Both the position numbers and the translations under genes were made by a program. A stretch of 64,000 bases of DNA from Emergomyces orientalis (taxonomy: Eukaryota > Ascomycota > Eurotiomycetes > Onygenales > Ajellomycetaceae): assembly GCA_002110485.1 (NCBI GenBank), contig MOWL01000001.1, positions 1,612,001 through 1,676,000 of the forward strand, given 5' to 3'. Shown here in pieces: positions 22,242 through 34,967 of this stretch. Positions within the stretch are counted from its first letter, which is position 1; every line of letters starts with the position of its first letter. The notes under the pieces were generated by a model. It saw only the letters and a list, made by a program, of their open reading frames with translations. It was not told the origin of the DNA and searched no databases.

Positions 22242-23773
22242 TTAAGAGAACATATCCTCTGCCCTCCTACGCCTACCCCCCCGTCCTTGAAGTTTGTCCG
22301 AAAACAGTTCCTTGCCCTCATTGCTACTATATTTGGAGGGAAACAACTCCCGAACGGAGGCAGCGCCTTTGATAGATATTCCCTGAGAAGCGCCGCGAAT
22401 AGAGATCCCTTGATCCTCCGAGGCAGCTCCACGGATGCTGATTCCATTGTTATCAGTTTTATCTGGAAATAATTCGACCTGGCCTGTTGATCTGCTGGAT
22501 GCCTCGCCACCACTAGCGCCATCCATCAAGGGAACTGGCATGTGTTTAGAAAATAGGTCTGCGGTTTCATCCGCAGCATCGAACGCATCAGAACGGCGGT
22601 GGTTGCTTGCGGTTGTTTTTTTGGGGAAAAGCTCCTTTTTGAAATAACTGGATGTTGTTTTATTCGGGAATAGCTCGCGGCGTTCAGAGCTGTCATCGCT
22701 AGCGGCATATTCGTTGGCCCGGGAAATTAGATCTCTGTTCCGGCTGTTCCTTGGAGAACGGTTTCGGAACGATTTACGAGTCCGTTCCCGGCCATCCATC
22801 ATAGGGTCTTCTTGATCGAATTCCATTCTAAGCGGAGAAGCGCTACGATCCCGAAGGCGACCTATCGAGCCAGGACCATCATCGGGGAAGAGCTCACTGC
22901 CATCGCCCCTCTTACGTATCGATCTCTCTCTTCCTCTCTCTCCATTTAATTTGCCCTCTGTTGAGCCACTCCTTGCTCTACTCCGGCCCCCGTCGTCATC
23001 GTACATACTATCGTTGAAATTTTCTTCGGTCGCACGGTCCCTTCTTCGTCTGTGTTCCCTGTCATCGAATCGTCTTCTTGAGTAATCGCTGTCACTATCG
23101 TCCCGCCGACCGCTACGCCGCCTGTCGGCAAACTCTCTCCTTATTCGCTCTCGGGGATCATGCTCTGGGTGCATAAGGTAGAAACGACTGGATTCATGGG
23201 CTCGTTGCCGTTTGCGATCGGTCTTGACAGCTGACCGTACTTGTAGTACCGATTCTGGGTGGCTAGACAGAGATTTCGCAGTTCGGAGCCGCAGTGAAGG
23301 CAATGGCGACGGATCCTCTTCGGGGTTTTGTTGTGAAAATGTAGCTAGCGCTTGGAGCCCAACGTCGGTACAGTTGTACACGATATTCGCAGAGGTGTCG
23401 TCGATCCATTCGATCCGGGCGGGCTCCTCTGCCGTGAAGTGCTCATTTGCGTACCGCTTCAGATCATCTGTGGTCAACTCATCAACCCCCCGAATATGAA
23501 CCTTCTCAAACTGAGGCTCCTCGTTGAGGTGAGAGCTCGCCGCGGTTTCTTCCACTGAAACTGATGGAAGTTGCTCCTATTATTGAAACATTTATTAGAA
23601 GCCTGGATTAAAAGCAGAGTCACAGGCATTATACTAACTGATTCAACATGTTCTGGTTCTGGTAAGGGCCCTAGATCAAGGTCCATGTCGATATCCATGG
23701 ACGTATCCATTGTGCCGGGATTGGGATTTGTGTCATTGGTGGGCTGTGGGGGGAAGGTAGAAGCCACCTCCAT
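22242..23773 (-). CDS. NCBP3-like nuclear cap-binding protein (RRM-like, DUF2414 type)
   Basis: Two exons on the minus strand, 23773-23639 and 23576-22242, give 489 aa. The RRM-like core lies at about residues 70-113: KVHIRGVDELTTDDLKRYA followed by ARIEWIDDTSANIVY. This is the hallmark of the NCBP3 family, which binds the mRNA cap and links it to export. A short Asp/Met-rich N-terminus (DTSMDIDMDLDLGPLP) precedes it. The middle is Arg/Asp/Ser-rich, like other mRNA-processing proteins. The C-terminal third has repeated ELFPxK motifs (residues 273, 346, 360, 413, 455, with ELFSDK at 468) and three GISI(R/K)GA motifs (423, 435, 444), ending in RAEDMFS. An upstream in-frame ATG at 23968 would add 65 residues, but these are poorly structured, so the shorter start is preferred. 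Confidence 0.83.
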
Positions 23774-24741
23774 ATCGACAAGGCACAAAGGTTCTTGAAC
23801 TAAGCGATTGCTTGCGATAGAGTAATGATACTGGTTTTCAAAGAACTGCTGAAAGGACAATTGAAAGGCGCGGCTTACTCTTCGCTGCCACATTGAAACC
23901 TTTTCGCAGTTGAGCTCAGGCGTCCCAAAACTGGCTAGCGTTAAAGCTGGCCGAGCTACGGGGTTCATTATGTCAGGCTTATGTCATCGTCATCTGTCTG
24001 TTTTATTACTTCCTCATACTCCTTTACACTTCTCTCAGGTCTCAATTGAATCGCATATGCATCTCATATGCATCCGATAATGTCATTCAAATAATCATTA
24101 TCCGAATACCGCCATTCTGAAGACTGCCCTGTTCTGATTTCCTCTTTTGGAGGCTCTTTGTTTGCGGCCTGATGAGTCCTGACAGACCACAAGCAATGCA
24201 GGCGGTTAACTCAAAATTTCAGAATTTGACCAGACAGAGTGACTTTTAAGGCGTTTTCTGTTCTTTTAAATGCCAGCAGCGAGACTTGTTAGTGTGATAT
24301 GTCCGCATAGCTCTGCAAATGACAATTAACGGTTGCCCTGGCCACTCGTCCAAGTGAACTTTTTATGCTTATCGATCACCTCAATCAATGCTCGAGGTTG
24401 AGAACGGGGAGTCCGTTTGCCGTTCAAATCATTGAGTTTATTATACTGAGCTAGATACCATAGAAGTGCATGTGTAGCGTGCAACCGCAGGGCATTTAAT
24501 CATTGGCAGCCGATTGGGATGAGTGAATGCCCATGATCAGGTGCGTATCGCGAAGGTCTATGGTTGCGTCTGTTTCTACTATTGACATCTATGTCGCTAC
24601 ATTAACCATCAGCTTATTAAACCAAGGATCGACTACCTTCGCGCTGAACAACCCATTATTTAACATGACCATAATTAGCAAAAGTCAGCTTCCATTTTTC
24701 TAAATCTTTTCGAATGTTCGAAGAAGGTAGCCCGTCAGCCC
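23774..24741. other. Spacer upstream of NCBP3-like gene, downstream of ACR3
   Basis: About 970 bp holding the NCBP3-like promoter and the region after the ACR3 stop codon. Two atgcat(c/a)tcatatgcat-like words occur at 24055-24075. No coding signal beyond the possible N-terminal extension of NCBP3 (to 23968). Confidence 0.5.
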
Positions 24742-26144
24742 TTAGTCTTTCCAACCTACCCGCCTCGCTATTGCTTTAACGACGTAAACGAGGCCGAGGA
24801 GCACCGGCACCTCAATCAATGGCCCAACGGTGGATGCTAGAGCCTGGTTGCTGTTGGGCCCAAATGTCGCAACAGAAACAGCAATGGCAAGCTCAAAATT
24901 ATTGCTGGCGGCTGTGAAACTCTGCGTGGAGGAGAGTTTGTAACCAAACCCAAGCTTGTAGGTGACGAATAAAGTCGCAAAAAAGACAACAACGAAATAG
25001 ACAATCAAGGGAGCTGAGACTCTGACAACTGAAACAATCTGATGAACGACCTGCCGACCCTGCGAGGCAAACAGCACTAGGATGGTGAAAAGGAGGCCTA
25101 TGAGAGACCATGGGCTTATCCACTTCAAGAATGTGCTGTCATACCAAGCTGGACTGATTAGTTTCCGCAGACCAAACCGAGTCACGATCGCAGCTCCAAG
25201 TGGGATCCCAAGGAAGACTGCAACACTCTTGGCTGCAGTTGAGTATGATAACGTGACGTGGCTGCCAGAATTGCCGATTATGTTGATGAAAAGAATGGCA
25301 AGTGGCGCGAAGAGGACCATTTGAAGCAGTGAATTGACTGCCACTAGAATAGCACAATATTCACCGTCGCCGCCAGAAAGACCCGTCCAGATTAACACCT
25401 ACAATTGACAAACAGGCAATTTGTTAGCTTTCATCGGTAACTATTTGGGTTGTGACAGCTAGAGGATTGTTACCCACCATTGCAATACATCTCGCCAATC
25501 CAACAAGAATAAGCCCTTCTCTAAGCTCCGGCTCATCTGGCAAGAAAGCCCACGCCAAAGCCAACTAATCGATGATAAGGTACATTAGCTTATCCGTTCC
25601 GTCTACCACACAAGAGAAATTGTAACGCCTACCATCAATAGCGGGGCAATAACCCAATTGACAAAAATGCTAAAGGCAATCTGAATCCAGATTTGGCGAG
25701 TTTGGAAGAGGCGGTGCAAAGATTCATAGCGCACTTTGCAGAGGATCGGGTACATCATGACCAAAAGGCCGATAGCTTCGATCTCGTCAGCAGCTAGCTA
25801 AAGGAAACGGAAAGGATACTGATAAATAAAATAAAAAATATTGCTGTGGACATACCGATAGGGACGGAAACACCAACAAAAGTTCCTTTTTGCAAGGCTG
25901 GGCCAGTGTTTGGGACGAAGTTGCCCAGGATAATACCGATTGCCATCGCGAGGAATATCCATATTGCAAGAAATCGATCGAGAATCCCAAGGCCCTTGAA
26001 TACGGACTCCTTAACAGCCTGGTTTGGTTCGACTGTTCTCTGCTTCTCAACATCGGGTTGCGAAGGTTCTATTACCCCCTTGGGGTTATTGATTTGGGTC
26101 TCATTTGGATTGATACCGTAGTCTTCCTTAGCTGACGGGGTCAT
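24742..26144 (-). CDS. ACR3: Arsenite efflux transporter ACR3
   Basis: Four exons on the minus strand, 26144-25856, 25775-25633, 25564-25478 and 25398-24742, give 391 aa. ACR3 exports As(OH)3/arsenite across the plasma membrane (some also antimonite) as an H+ antiporter with ten membrane helices. Visible family motifs are LAIWIFLAMAIGIILGNFVP, AIGLLVMMYPILCKVRYE and, in the fourth helix, GLARCIAMVLIWTGLSGGD, where C170 is the conserved functional Cys. Further on, AASNNFELAIAVSV contains the conserved Glu (E342). A hydrophilic N-terminal segment of about 45 residues precedes the first helix. The first intron uses an AAG acceptor, because the upstream TTTAG would give an immediate stop. It lies head-to-tail with ArsH, consistent with arsenic resistance. 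Confidence 0.95.
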
Positions 26145-27344
26145 GGTCAGTAGTTACCCAACGACAAAATCTTTGTTGCGCCCAGGGAAAAAGAACCAGA
26201 TGTGGACAATTTATTAAAATAAGTGTATATGGAACCGTGAATAAGGCTGATGTATCGGAAAAATGTATTACTATATATGCTCTCTTTTTTTCTTTTTTTT
26301 TTTTGAGATGGCCAAAAATGTTGTCCATTTGAGCAAGCTTGGTTGTGTCACTGAGGGGCAATGATTGGCTGCCCAAGGGGGCCTCTAATTGGTAAGCCCA
26401 CGGGAAAACCCTTTAGCACGAAAAATACCTTTTGGTAAACAACCTTGGAGGAAGTTTCTATCATGTGGGCACAGTACGACCACGCATCCGCCACGGGATG
26501 CCCTGGGCGATTTTCCTCGAGCGAGGAGAGGTCACCAAAAGGATTTGGTTCGTCGAGTTGAAGACTTAAAGCTGCGGGGGGAAGCAACTAGTGGAACTAC
26601 TCTTATTATTCTACCGACGTGCATCGAAGCCGATATCTACGTCCGTTCTCAAGTATGAGTTGCTGTTTCTATTTGAACGGTTGAAAAAAAGAGAAGGAAA
26701 ATATGATGTCAGTTCTTTACGGCACTGATTTCAAGCTGTGAAGTGCGCTAGTCGCTCTTTTACGATAAACGAGTAACGAGTGATTTTATTCTTATGGACC
26801 AACGATGCAACGACCACCAGGCACGGGGAACCAGACAACGACAACAGCCAAACATCTGACGTACAGTGAGATATTGGTAATACCTAACACCTAATTAATC
26901 TATTTCTAGGGAGGTACTACCCGAGGATGCCTGGATTTACTTACTATGAGCATACCAGATAGCAGATTGCACTAAGGAAAGGTTTAGCTTATCGATGGTG
27001 AGCCATGTCTTTGAGTGAGGGATCAAGGTATTGGCAGCCACTGGGGATAAGTACACTCGACGGACGAATGTGTATGAAACTTTTGCAAGGAATAAGTCAA
27101 ATGCGGGCTTCTATCGGCCATGCAAATGATAACCTTATGGTGGTATGTGGTCGTATAACAATTTTATATGCGATGTCTATCTGTCATTTACGTATCTAAA
27201 ACCCATGCAAATTTCAACATATCCAAGCAGTTCGTCTCATCCGCAGATAACAAGAAAAGGATGCCAAAATTATGTTCTGCCACCTGATTCTCATCTCTAA
27301 TGGCTTGGTTCCATTGTCCACTCTGCCTTTCCTTGGACAAAGAA
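26145..27344. promoter_or_regulatory. ACR3 upstream region / ArsH 3' spacer
   Basis: 1.2 kb between the ArsH stop codon and the ACR3 start on the same strand. On the minus strand GCATATATAG (26271-26280), about 130 bp before the ACR3 ATG, is a plausible TATA element, and a T-rich stretch (26285-26304 on the + strand) lies next to it. The rest carries no credible gene. Confidence 0.45.
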
Positions 27345-28404
27345 TCAGTTTTGTTTCTCAAGCTTTGCTCGTCGTTCAGCTCTTTCACTGAAACGGTCCG
27401 CAAATAGGTCTATGTGTGGGCGGACTAGGAATGTATATTTTACGAACTCCTCCATGCAGTCAACCAGTCGTTCTCTATTGCCGCTAGGATTTAGTCGTTG
27501 GTCGTTTGGTTGACCCTCGTCTGGAAATTGCGTGTACGCTTTCGGGATCGAAGATTGGTTAGGAATGGTAAACATCCGCATCCATCGGCCAAGGATCCGA
27601 AGTGAATTCACGGCGTTGAATGACTGTGACCCTCCCGACACCTGAGCAATAGCGAGCGTGCGCCCTTGCGTAGGGCGGATGCTCCCGGTGGTCAGGGGTA
27701 TCCAGTCAACCTGGTTTTTAAACACGGCGGTCTAGAAGATATTGGAAATTGTCAGCAAGTTCCTACCCTTGCTATGCAGATGAGTTGTGGACATAACCGT
27801 CATGTAATGCAGGACCGTACCAGATTCCCGTGTTGCTCTGGGGATACCCAGATATGGCCATCACTCCAGATACTCAGCTGCCTGAGCTCCTGTACCTTCG
27901 GGTGGCCATGATCCACATCGTTCTTTACCGGTAGAGTCTCCGGGTTGTAAACCCGAACGTCACAACCCAGCCGGAACAAAATGCGAGATGCTTCATATGC
28001 GACCAGCCGTGAATAAGATCTGTGGCATTGTTAGGGAGGAGGTGAAAACTCGGAATTAAAAACTTTGAAACCCTATATGAGTGCCTGGGGGGATGCATAT
28101 ACCGTCGTCTCAGGCTTCCGTATAACACGAGAACCTTTATTCTTTGCCCTGTATTTTGTATTTCTCTTGCTGCTAGATCCATTGCCGTTTCTAATTCAAG
28201 GTCCTTTACCCAGTCATCGCATTCTCTTGATAGAAGAAAAGGACGATATAGCTTTCGGATATCGGGGTCGTCATCCCGTTCTGATATAGAAAGACACTGA
28301 GGAGTTGTGTATTGGTTCGATATAGAACCGTTTTTGTCTAAGGATAGAGATTTTGCAGATGCTATTGTAGCGGACCTGGGGCCATGGGCTGTTGATAGTG
28401 CCAT
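27345..28404 (-). CDS. arsH: ArsH, NADPH-dependent FMN oxidoreductase of arsenic resistance
   Basis: Three exons on the minus strand, 28404-28103, 28019-27821 and 27731-27345, give 295 aa. ArsH is a flavodoxin-like FMN protein that uses NADPH and detoxifies trivalent organoarsenicals such as methylarsenite by oxidation. Diagnostic parts are the FMN phosphate loop VLVLYGSLRRRSYSRL (residues 91-106, split by intron 1), VYNPETLPVKND, LSIWSDGHIWVSPEQHGNLT and, in exon 3, FKNQVDWIPLTTGSIRPTQG, GRTLAIAQVSGGSQSFN and ILGRWMRMFTIPNQSSIPKA. The N-terminal 88 residues are a hydrophilic extension. The start is the first ATG in frame, and no ATG lies upstream in the open frame. It is transcribed in the same direction as ACR3, 1.2 kb upstream of it. 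Confidence 0.95.
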
Positions 28405-30818
28405 TTTTAGCCCTTGGACGTAGATGAGCCAATATGGTGATCGCTTCAAAACTTTCCTTTACAGAAAACACCAATTGTGAAAGGGAATCATGAACGAGTG
28501 TTTTGAATTCTTTCTTCGTTAATGCCTCCTATCTATCTTTTGATTTTATTTTACAAAAAAAATTTAAATATGCTTCTGGTACCTTACTAACTTTCTGTTG
28601 CTGACCCCCGCGGGTTTGGTAGGCACATGTTGTCACTGAACCTAGCTGATTGGTCCACCGAGGCTGCCCGCCAAATATCAAATTCTCTAAACTCCGCTCT
28701 CCGTATGCTTTTTTCTTATCGTAAAAATTGTCTCATAAAAATGCCTGCTGAACTTCGTGCTTCCACATCCAACTACTAATAACCCTGCGACAACCTGGAT
28801 CTAAATTGGAATTGTGATAGACCATCAATCTTGAACCCTCCCAGCACTATAAGTATTGCTGTTGACAGCTAACGATACCAGCTGCCCCCCACGCCCCCTC
28901 CCCAACCCAACCCAACCCAAAAAAAAACTAGGTTCGTCTGGCACTCTTCTATCGTGGACATCGTATAACCACAGTAGTGGCTGCGCATGGGATCCAGACG
29001 TTCTACCTTTTCGTCGACGTAATAATCCTGTGCCCAAATATTAGTCAGAGTTGTGGAAGGTTCGAAAGCGAGTGATGCCTTGCAGGCAAAATATATGTAC
29101 TTAAGAAATAGCGTTTTAGGATAATGATTCAAGCACAGACGCTGAGGGAGAGCCAAGAATATTTCTTCGGGCTGCCAGGTGGATTGCCTAGCAATGTGTG
29201 TGATGGAATGTCGTTCACGTTTCAGGGGTGAGTTTTGTTTTGGCTGGCTGAGTTGAACCGGCAAGAGAGTTTATAATTGACCCTAAAATCACGGAGACGT
29301 GCATATTGAATTTCCCACCATCCGGAGCACCAGTCCATTATAGTGAGAACATGATTTTCTTCAGAACGATTGGGCAAGAGGGGTTTGTCCAGCCTGGATT
29401 GGTGCATTTCTCAAGAAAATTGTCGGTGATGGAAGAGCACGAAAAATATACACCTCAGTCGGAAACTGCACGATGCCAATTCTCCAACCTGCAGCGGTAT
29501 GACAGCGACCAAGATCCCTTGGGGCCTTTGTAGCTTGCCCTCTTTATGGGCACACACCCCGCTATTCATCCTACTAGCTAGGACATTTTCTGTTGCCGAT
29601 TTTTGACATTCTGTGTGGAAACTAGAAGGCCTCTGAATAACTCATGTCCTTCAATATACAATGAAAATTTGTACCTGAAGCATGAGGCCCTGACAGCCGA
29701 AGATTCTGACGCAAGATAAGAAGGAGGCGTGCAGCACTTGAAAAGAAGGTTCACGCTTCGATATCAAGATTTTTTGTTCACCAACATGTCCACACGCTCA
29801 TGAAAGCAATTAAAACGGTAGAAGCGGAAGCGTTACAAGGTACGCATCCATGAAAGGAACACATACATGTACAGTACATGCACACAGAATGGGTAGTTGA
29901 ACGTATTTTTTGCAATTTGTCAGGAATTTGAACTTTTTTAAAACTCGAAATCAGAAAACTTTGGTTTTCCGCTACCCACCCTGAAATCCCGCACTCAATG
30001 AAACAATGAAAGTATGCGCAGGTGACAAAACCAAGTGAGGAAGGGGCCATTAAGTTTTTGAAACCCGGGTTTGGAGCTGGGGAATAAAGCTTGTGGATGC
30101 GTAGATTTTGGTAAGCTATGGAAGTTATGAGCGGGGGAGAAGAATATTTGGGATCTCCTATCCCATTCGTACGGATAGAGTTGGTCCCGTATCCGCGATT
30201 TCGGATGGTATTTATGATGGTTTTGCGCGGCAAAACGTGTATAAGGCTCCCAGCGAACAAAACTGGCCGCAGACAGGAAGCAATTGTACCAAAACGCAAA
30301 GACAGTTTCGACTTTTTCTCTCGCCCTCACCCATTGAATACCCAAAGAGCGATAGCGTTTAGCCACGCCGAAAATTCGCATTATCCCAGCTCCATGACAA
30401 TGGGAGCGGAAAACGGGTCCGAATACCAGGTTCGGAGGAGATTACCTACCGTGAACCATCATCGATAAATCTGGGAAAGAACCAGAAGTAGACACTATCT
30501 GAAAAAGTATGAATTGAGAATAAATGATGATAGATATTGGGCATCATGAAGACTAGAGAGTAATATCCGGAAGACATTTTTATCCCACAGCCGGATGACG
30601 TATTGAAAGAGCCTTTATCTATTGTTCCCCAAAAGAAAGCGTTTCGGTCATCGCGTAATGGAAATTATGCGTCGGTCAAACGGAAAAATAGTCGCGAGGC
30701 AGTTTTTTATGGTATATTTTCCTCGCCATGCGCACGGATCTACGCAAGCAGCTATAGTCAACCGATGTGCTGATCGACAACTGGAGCATGGAGAATTGAG
30801 GGAATAAACCAATTATAG

Positions 30819-31646
30819 CTAACTTGGTGCTTCCCTTTTCTTTTTCTCCCCGTCCACAAATAATGGTTCATGAAGCAAACACTCGAAGAGGCTCGGGGTT
30901 GCTGGATTCATTTTCCAAACAATCCCCCTCACCGATCGGGATATGTAAGGGACAACAGCAACTACCCTGATTGGGCGTAGAGGTTCGTGACAGTCACTAG
31001 GGTATTGCCAACGTGCGATCCGCCCTACTCTGTGATCCCGTTTCCTGGATCTTCTGCAGAGTGTGCATGAGTGAAAAAAATATCTGGAACAATACAAACC
31101 TTGAGTGCCCCAATAGGAAAGTAGTTCGAAGAAAGCCAAGATCACGAGGCGCCGATTCTCCACGACGTTGACCCGTTGGTCCCAGAACCAGGGTTCTTCA
31201 GCCACTATCCGTTGATTTTTCTGTCGAAGGTTTCTTTGTTTCCTCTCGGTCGATCTTGTGGCTGTCACCTCGCGGGTTAAACTGTACCAATAAAAGATAA
31301 AGATTAGAATTCGTGAATGTGCCATGGCGTTTGTTCTTGCGTCTAGCTGCTTGTTCGGTTTTTGCTCTCCATTTACCCCTCTCCCGGCCACAATTGAATG
31401 TGAAAGCCATTTCTCCGTTGCTGTGCACGTGTATAAGTATGGCCTTGTAAATGTCTCAGCAGTCGGCGATCGTTTGTAGATTACCATTCGCCGAAATGCT
31501 TCAATGGAGTACAAAAACGCGATATTGAACTCCCTAATCGAGGCGGGAGCAGCAGTGTCTGAGGAGGCACCATCTACGTCATGTACCAAATGTAACAAAG
31601 GAGTTTTCCATATGGCTGACTCGATAAGAACCGTGCAGTACATCAT
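30819..31646 (-). CDS. Unassigned 275-codon open frame, possibly a decayed gene
   Basis: Stop-free for 275 codons, which is long for chance at this base composition. The segments look protein-like in places (YCTVLIESAIWKTPLL, EEPWFWDQRVNVVENRRL, VILAFFELLSYWGTQ) but are Arg- and Cys-rich elsewhere. A second frame on the same strand (around 31200-31440) also looks protein-like (KAILIHVHSNGEMAF). The VLIESAIW...ILIHVHSNG order faintly recalls alpha/beta-hydrolase proteins of the DUF829/TMEM53 type, but frame changes would be needed. I cannot assign a function; it may be a pseudogene. Confidence 0.18.
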   Translation of the reverse strand: MMYCTVLIESAIWKTPLLHLVHDVDGASSDTAAPASIREFNIAFLYSIEAFRRMVIYKRSPTAETFTRPYLYTCTATEKWLSHSIVAGRGVNGEQKPNKQLDARTNAMAHSRILIFIFYWYSLTREVTATRSTERKQRNLRQKNQRIVAEEPWFWDQRVNVVENRRLVILAFFELLSYWGTQGLYCSRYFFHSCTLCRRSRKRDHRVGRIARWQYPSDCHEPLRPIRVVAVVPYISRSVRGIVWKMNPATPSLFECLLHEPLFVDGEKKKREAPS

Positions 31647-34600
31647 GACTTAGATATTATTCGACGCCTTCGAGATTCCATGTTTGTCGTTAGACGTAGC
31701 ATTGTTACTTGCCCTGGGCCTGAAGAAGTAAAAACGTTGGAGAGTTCCACAGGGAAGGGACGACGTCCCAAAGGGGTATTTCGATAGGAAGTTTTGTGCC
31801 TCCGGGTGAAGCCATGCAAATGCCAAACACAGATATACAGCCGCTTGTTATACGTTGTACGCACCCAGGCTCTGATACTAGAGACAAACCCCACCGAACA
31901 ACGGGGCCGGGGGGCAACCAGGCGGAATCGAAATCCAACGTCCAAATTAAGTTGCGCTAGTTCAACACCTTAAACTTGCTCTCTGGGGCTATAAGCCAAT
32001 AAAGAGCCGCAGATTGATGCCCCCACCCAACAAGTGCTCCACATTGCGAACTTCATTCTCTTCTTCCCAATGACAACATACTAGTATAAACACGGATTAG
32101 ATGGACAACGGGGATAGAATGTCTTCTTTCGTTGTTTAAACAGACAATAAACGCCTTGTCAAGTAATCTGCATTTTGAAAAACGTGGCTTCGTTATTTCT
32201 CTTTGACCCACCTGCAGTATGCCCATGCCCCTTATCAATTTCCCTGAATTAATAATGACCCCGTCTGTCCTACATCATCCCGTTCGTGTCTTTGCATACA
32301 TCCCTACACACGATGCGATACGATCGTCATTGTTATTTTTCCTAATTGTACTGTACCATTTTATTTCTCCATGATCCTCCTGCCGACTATCCCGGTCAAG
32401 GCCGAGGTCATTATCAATACGGACTTTTCCGCCATACGTTAGCTCCCTCATCATTGCTCCAGAAGGGGCGTGGGAGGTTAATAGGTACTGTGACATCCGC
32501 CGGATCCCCTATCGCTATAGTAAAGCTGCAAGCAATGTGTAACGGTATGAATATGCCCAGCATGGACCATCTATCACGAGGTTGAGTACACACATTTTTG
32601 TATCATCTCTATGAAGTGCATATACTTCTTTACTCCATACCTGAAATGGTAGATGATAAACAGACCTTGTCTGTCCTTTCTATCCCACACGGTTCGGTCA
32701 GCAAAATCAAATAGAACAACTATTGATTCCCAAGGAGAAACTAAGGATATTAATCACTTGGACAAAGTTCCCATATCATACCAATAATATAAGCGCGAAA
32801 GATCTACTGACTTTACTCCCTATTCCATTAAATAAACAATCCCAAGCTACATAGCGCATAGCAATATACTTACTTATCACCTGCGTAATAGCCCAAGAAT
32901 CTAGAGTTCTCACGCATTGTATCGGTACACTCCACGCTTTTGTGAACCGATGCACAAAATTAAAACTGCTGCACCAACTCGGGGGATCACTAGGACGTGT
33001 TCAACGACTGGATAATCCCAATAGAGATAAGGGATTAAAAATAATGAAGCTCTTTGATAGGCCCAGCCTCAGCCCCTCGCCATTTTATAATCACTTATCA
33101 CGTAGTAAAATAATAAATGGCTAGTCCGATGCAGGCGCTCGCATGTTTGGTGTAATCAACCCCTCATTGACAGGGGTTATTACTCTTCATCCCTCAACCC
33201 TGTATTCCGAAATGGGAAACTAAATAGCCTTTGTTCAATCTTGAACAGGAGGGGTTAATGGGGTCGTGGACAATGCCCACAACTTTCTTTTCTTACTATT
33301 TCTGTTCTGTATTGCTATTGTTGCCGTCTGATATTAACAGTCCTACCAACAACGGATGCACCTACAACAATATGAGCCATAAAAGGCAATTGACAAGCCA
33401 GCAACTGGTGAACTGAGGTGTGTGCTGTTCATGATAGTGAGAGGTGACAATAACCATTTTACTCCTTTTACACAGTGTAATCAGAACAGAGAAATGTACT
33501 GCGCATAAATCTGATGTCGGCATTGTTAACTACATACCCTTGGTTTACACCTCAGGACCCTTCTATATATGGCTCAATAAGATTAATTCGTAGCTATTAT
33601 AAAAAGCTTGTTTATGGAATCATGGCACTAAGAACTCTAGTGGAGACCTATCTTTTGGCGGATCTGGGGGGTTAAAAACAAGGAACCCAAACGGGCAGTT
33701 TGCGGAGGTATGCAAGTGACACATCGTTAGCTGCCAAACATACTGGGGGAACATCACTGGTTTCCTGTTTCTTTCCTTTTCATTTCGGCTTCAAAATACT
33801 CCATAACGGCACCTAAAATCATTTTAAAGTAATAATTTAGAAAAAGTCTAATGTATATATGCCGACGGTCACACTGCATAGAATGTGTGCCGGAGTTCTC
33901 CATGCTCCTCTGTACCTCGTGTGTTACGGGAAAAGCCACTTCATTGGAAAGTGAATGGGTAAATACATAGGCACTGCATATACGAAGCTCAAGGTATTCA
34001 TCAAAATGGGAGAAAAGCGACCAAAAAATGGATTGCCTTGTTCATTCCTCTCTTACAACCTTCCAAAACCATTGTATGGATATACAAGGGGGTTGCAGAT
34101 AATACGTGCAGTACGGGGTGACTGCACGCTGTCTTGGAATTACGCTAAAGGGTTTAGAGGGTAGAAAACGAAAGATAAACTCGGGGCGGTTATTAGTCCT
34201 AAAAGTATAGAGGATAGTGAGTGGCGAAAGACACTGCTTCTATTGTAGTTCCGATATTTTGCTCTTAGCTTTCTCTGGGCCTATCTTCTTGGTATTTTAA
34301 ATCCGCCGAGGTCAAGCTGCAGCCCATGTATCGAAAAATGTAAAGATCAGCAAACCAAGCGCCGCTACTCGTTTCGGAATGACAGACACGGCAACAAAGA
34401 GACGTAGTTAGATGAGAGTTTAAAGGAGCAGAAACCGAGGCGAAAAGGAGGGGAGGAAAGGCGGCGACTTTTGATGCGTTGGGGCGTTGGTTAACATATA
34501 TGCCGATTTTTGGCTTCGTTCCAATGCCGATTTGAAAAGCCGCCTGCGTCCCAAAGAGAGGGTACCTAGGTGATTGGATTCCAGAGATTCAAACACCGTT

Positions 34601-34919
34601 TAATCCCGGATTTTCGAGTGCAAGTTAAATGGTTAGGGGGCGTTTCGTGGCGGCTGCGGACACCAATGCAGATATAGGTAGATTTGCAAAACGAGGAGAC
34701 GAATAAAATGAAAGGATGAAAGAGAAAGGTAGTGCCACCAGTCGTTGGGTGGCGGAAGTCCGAAGAATGAGGTAGCCGGCGTCGCGGGTATAGGTCATAG
34801 CTGCTTAGCAAGTAGGCAGAGATGGAAATTTTTAACTTTCGCTTTTGACTGAGATTCAAAAATAAAAATAAACGTTTATTTTATATACAATTGGGGTACG
34901 TATTGGTACATATTAAACA

Positions 34920-34925
34920 ATAATG

Positions 34926-34965
<40 letters not shown>
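34920..34965. repeat. (TAA)n microsatellite
   Basis: About 14 trinucleotide units of ATA/TAA in a row with one interruption (gataat) at the left end. It lies in noncoding DNA about 700 bp beyond the 3' end of the flbD-like gene. Likely polymorphic. Confidence 0.9.

Positions 34966-34967
<2 letters not shown>

Noticed and set aside
23774..23968. N-terminal extension of the NCBP3-like protein from the ATG at 23968.
   Set aside because: In frame, but the extra 65 residues do not resemble the acidic N-terminus expected of the family; kept only as an alternative start.
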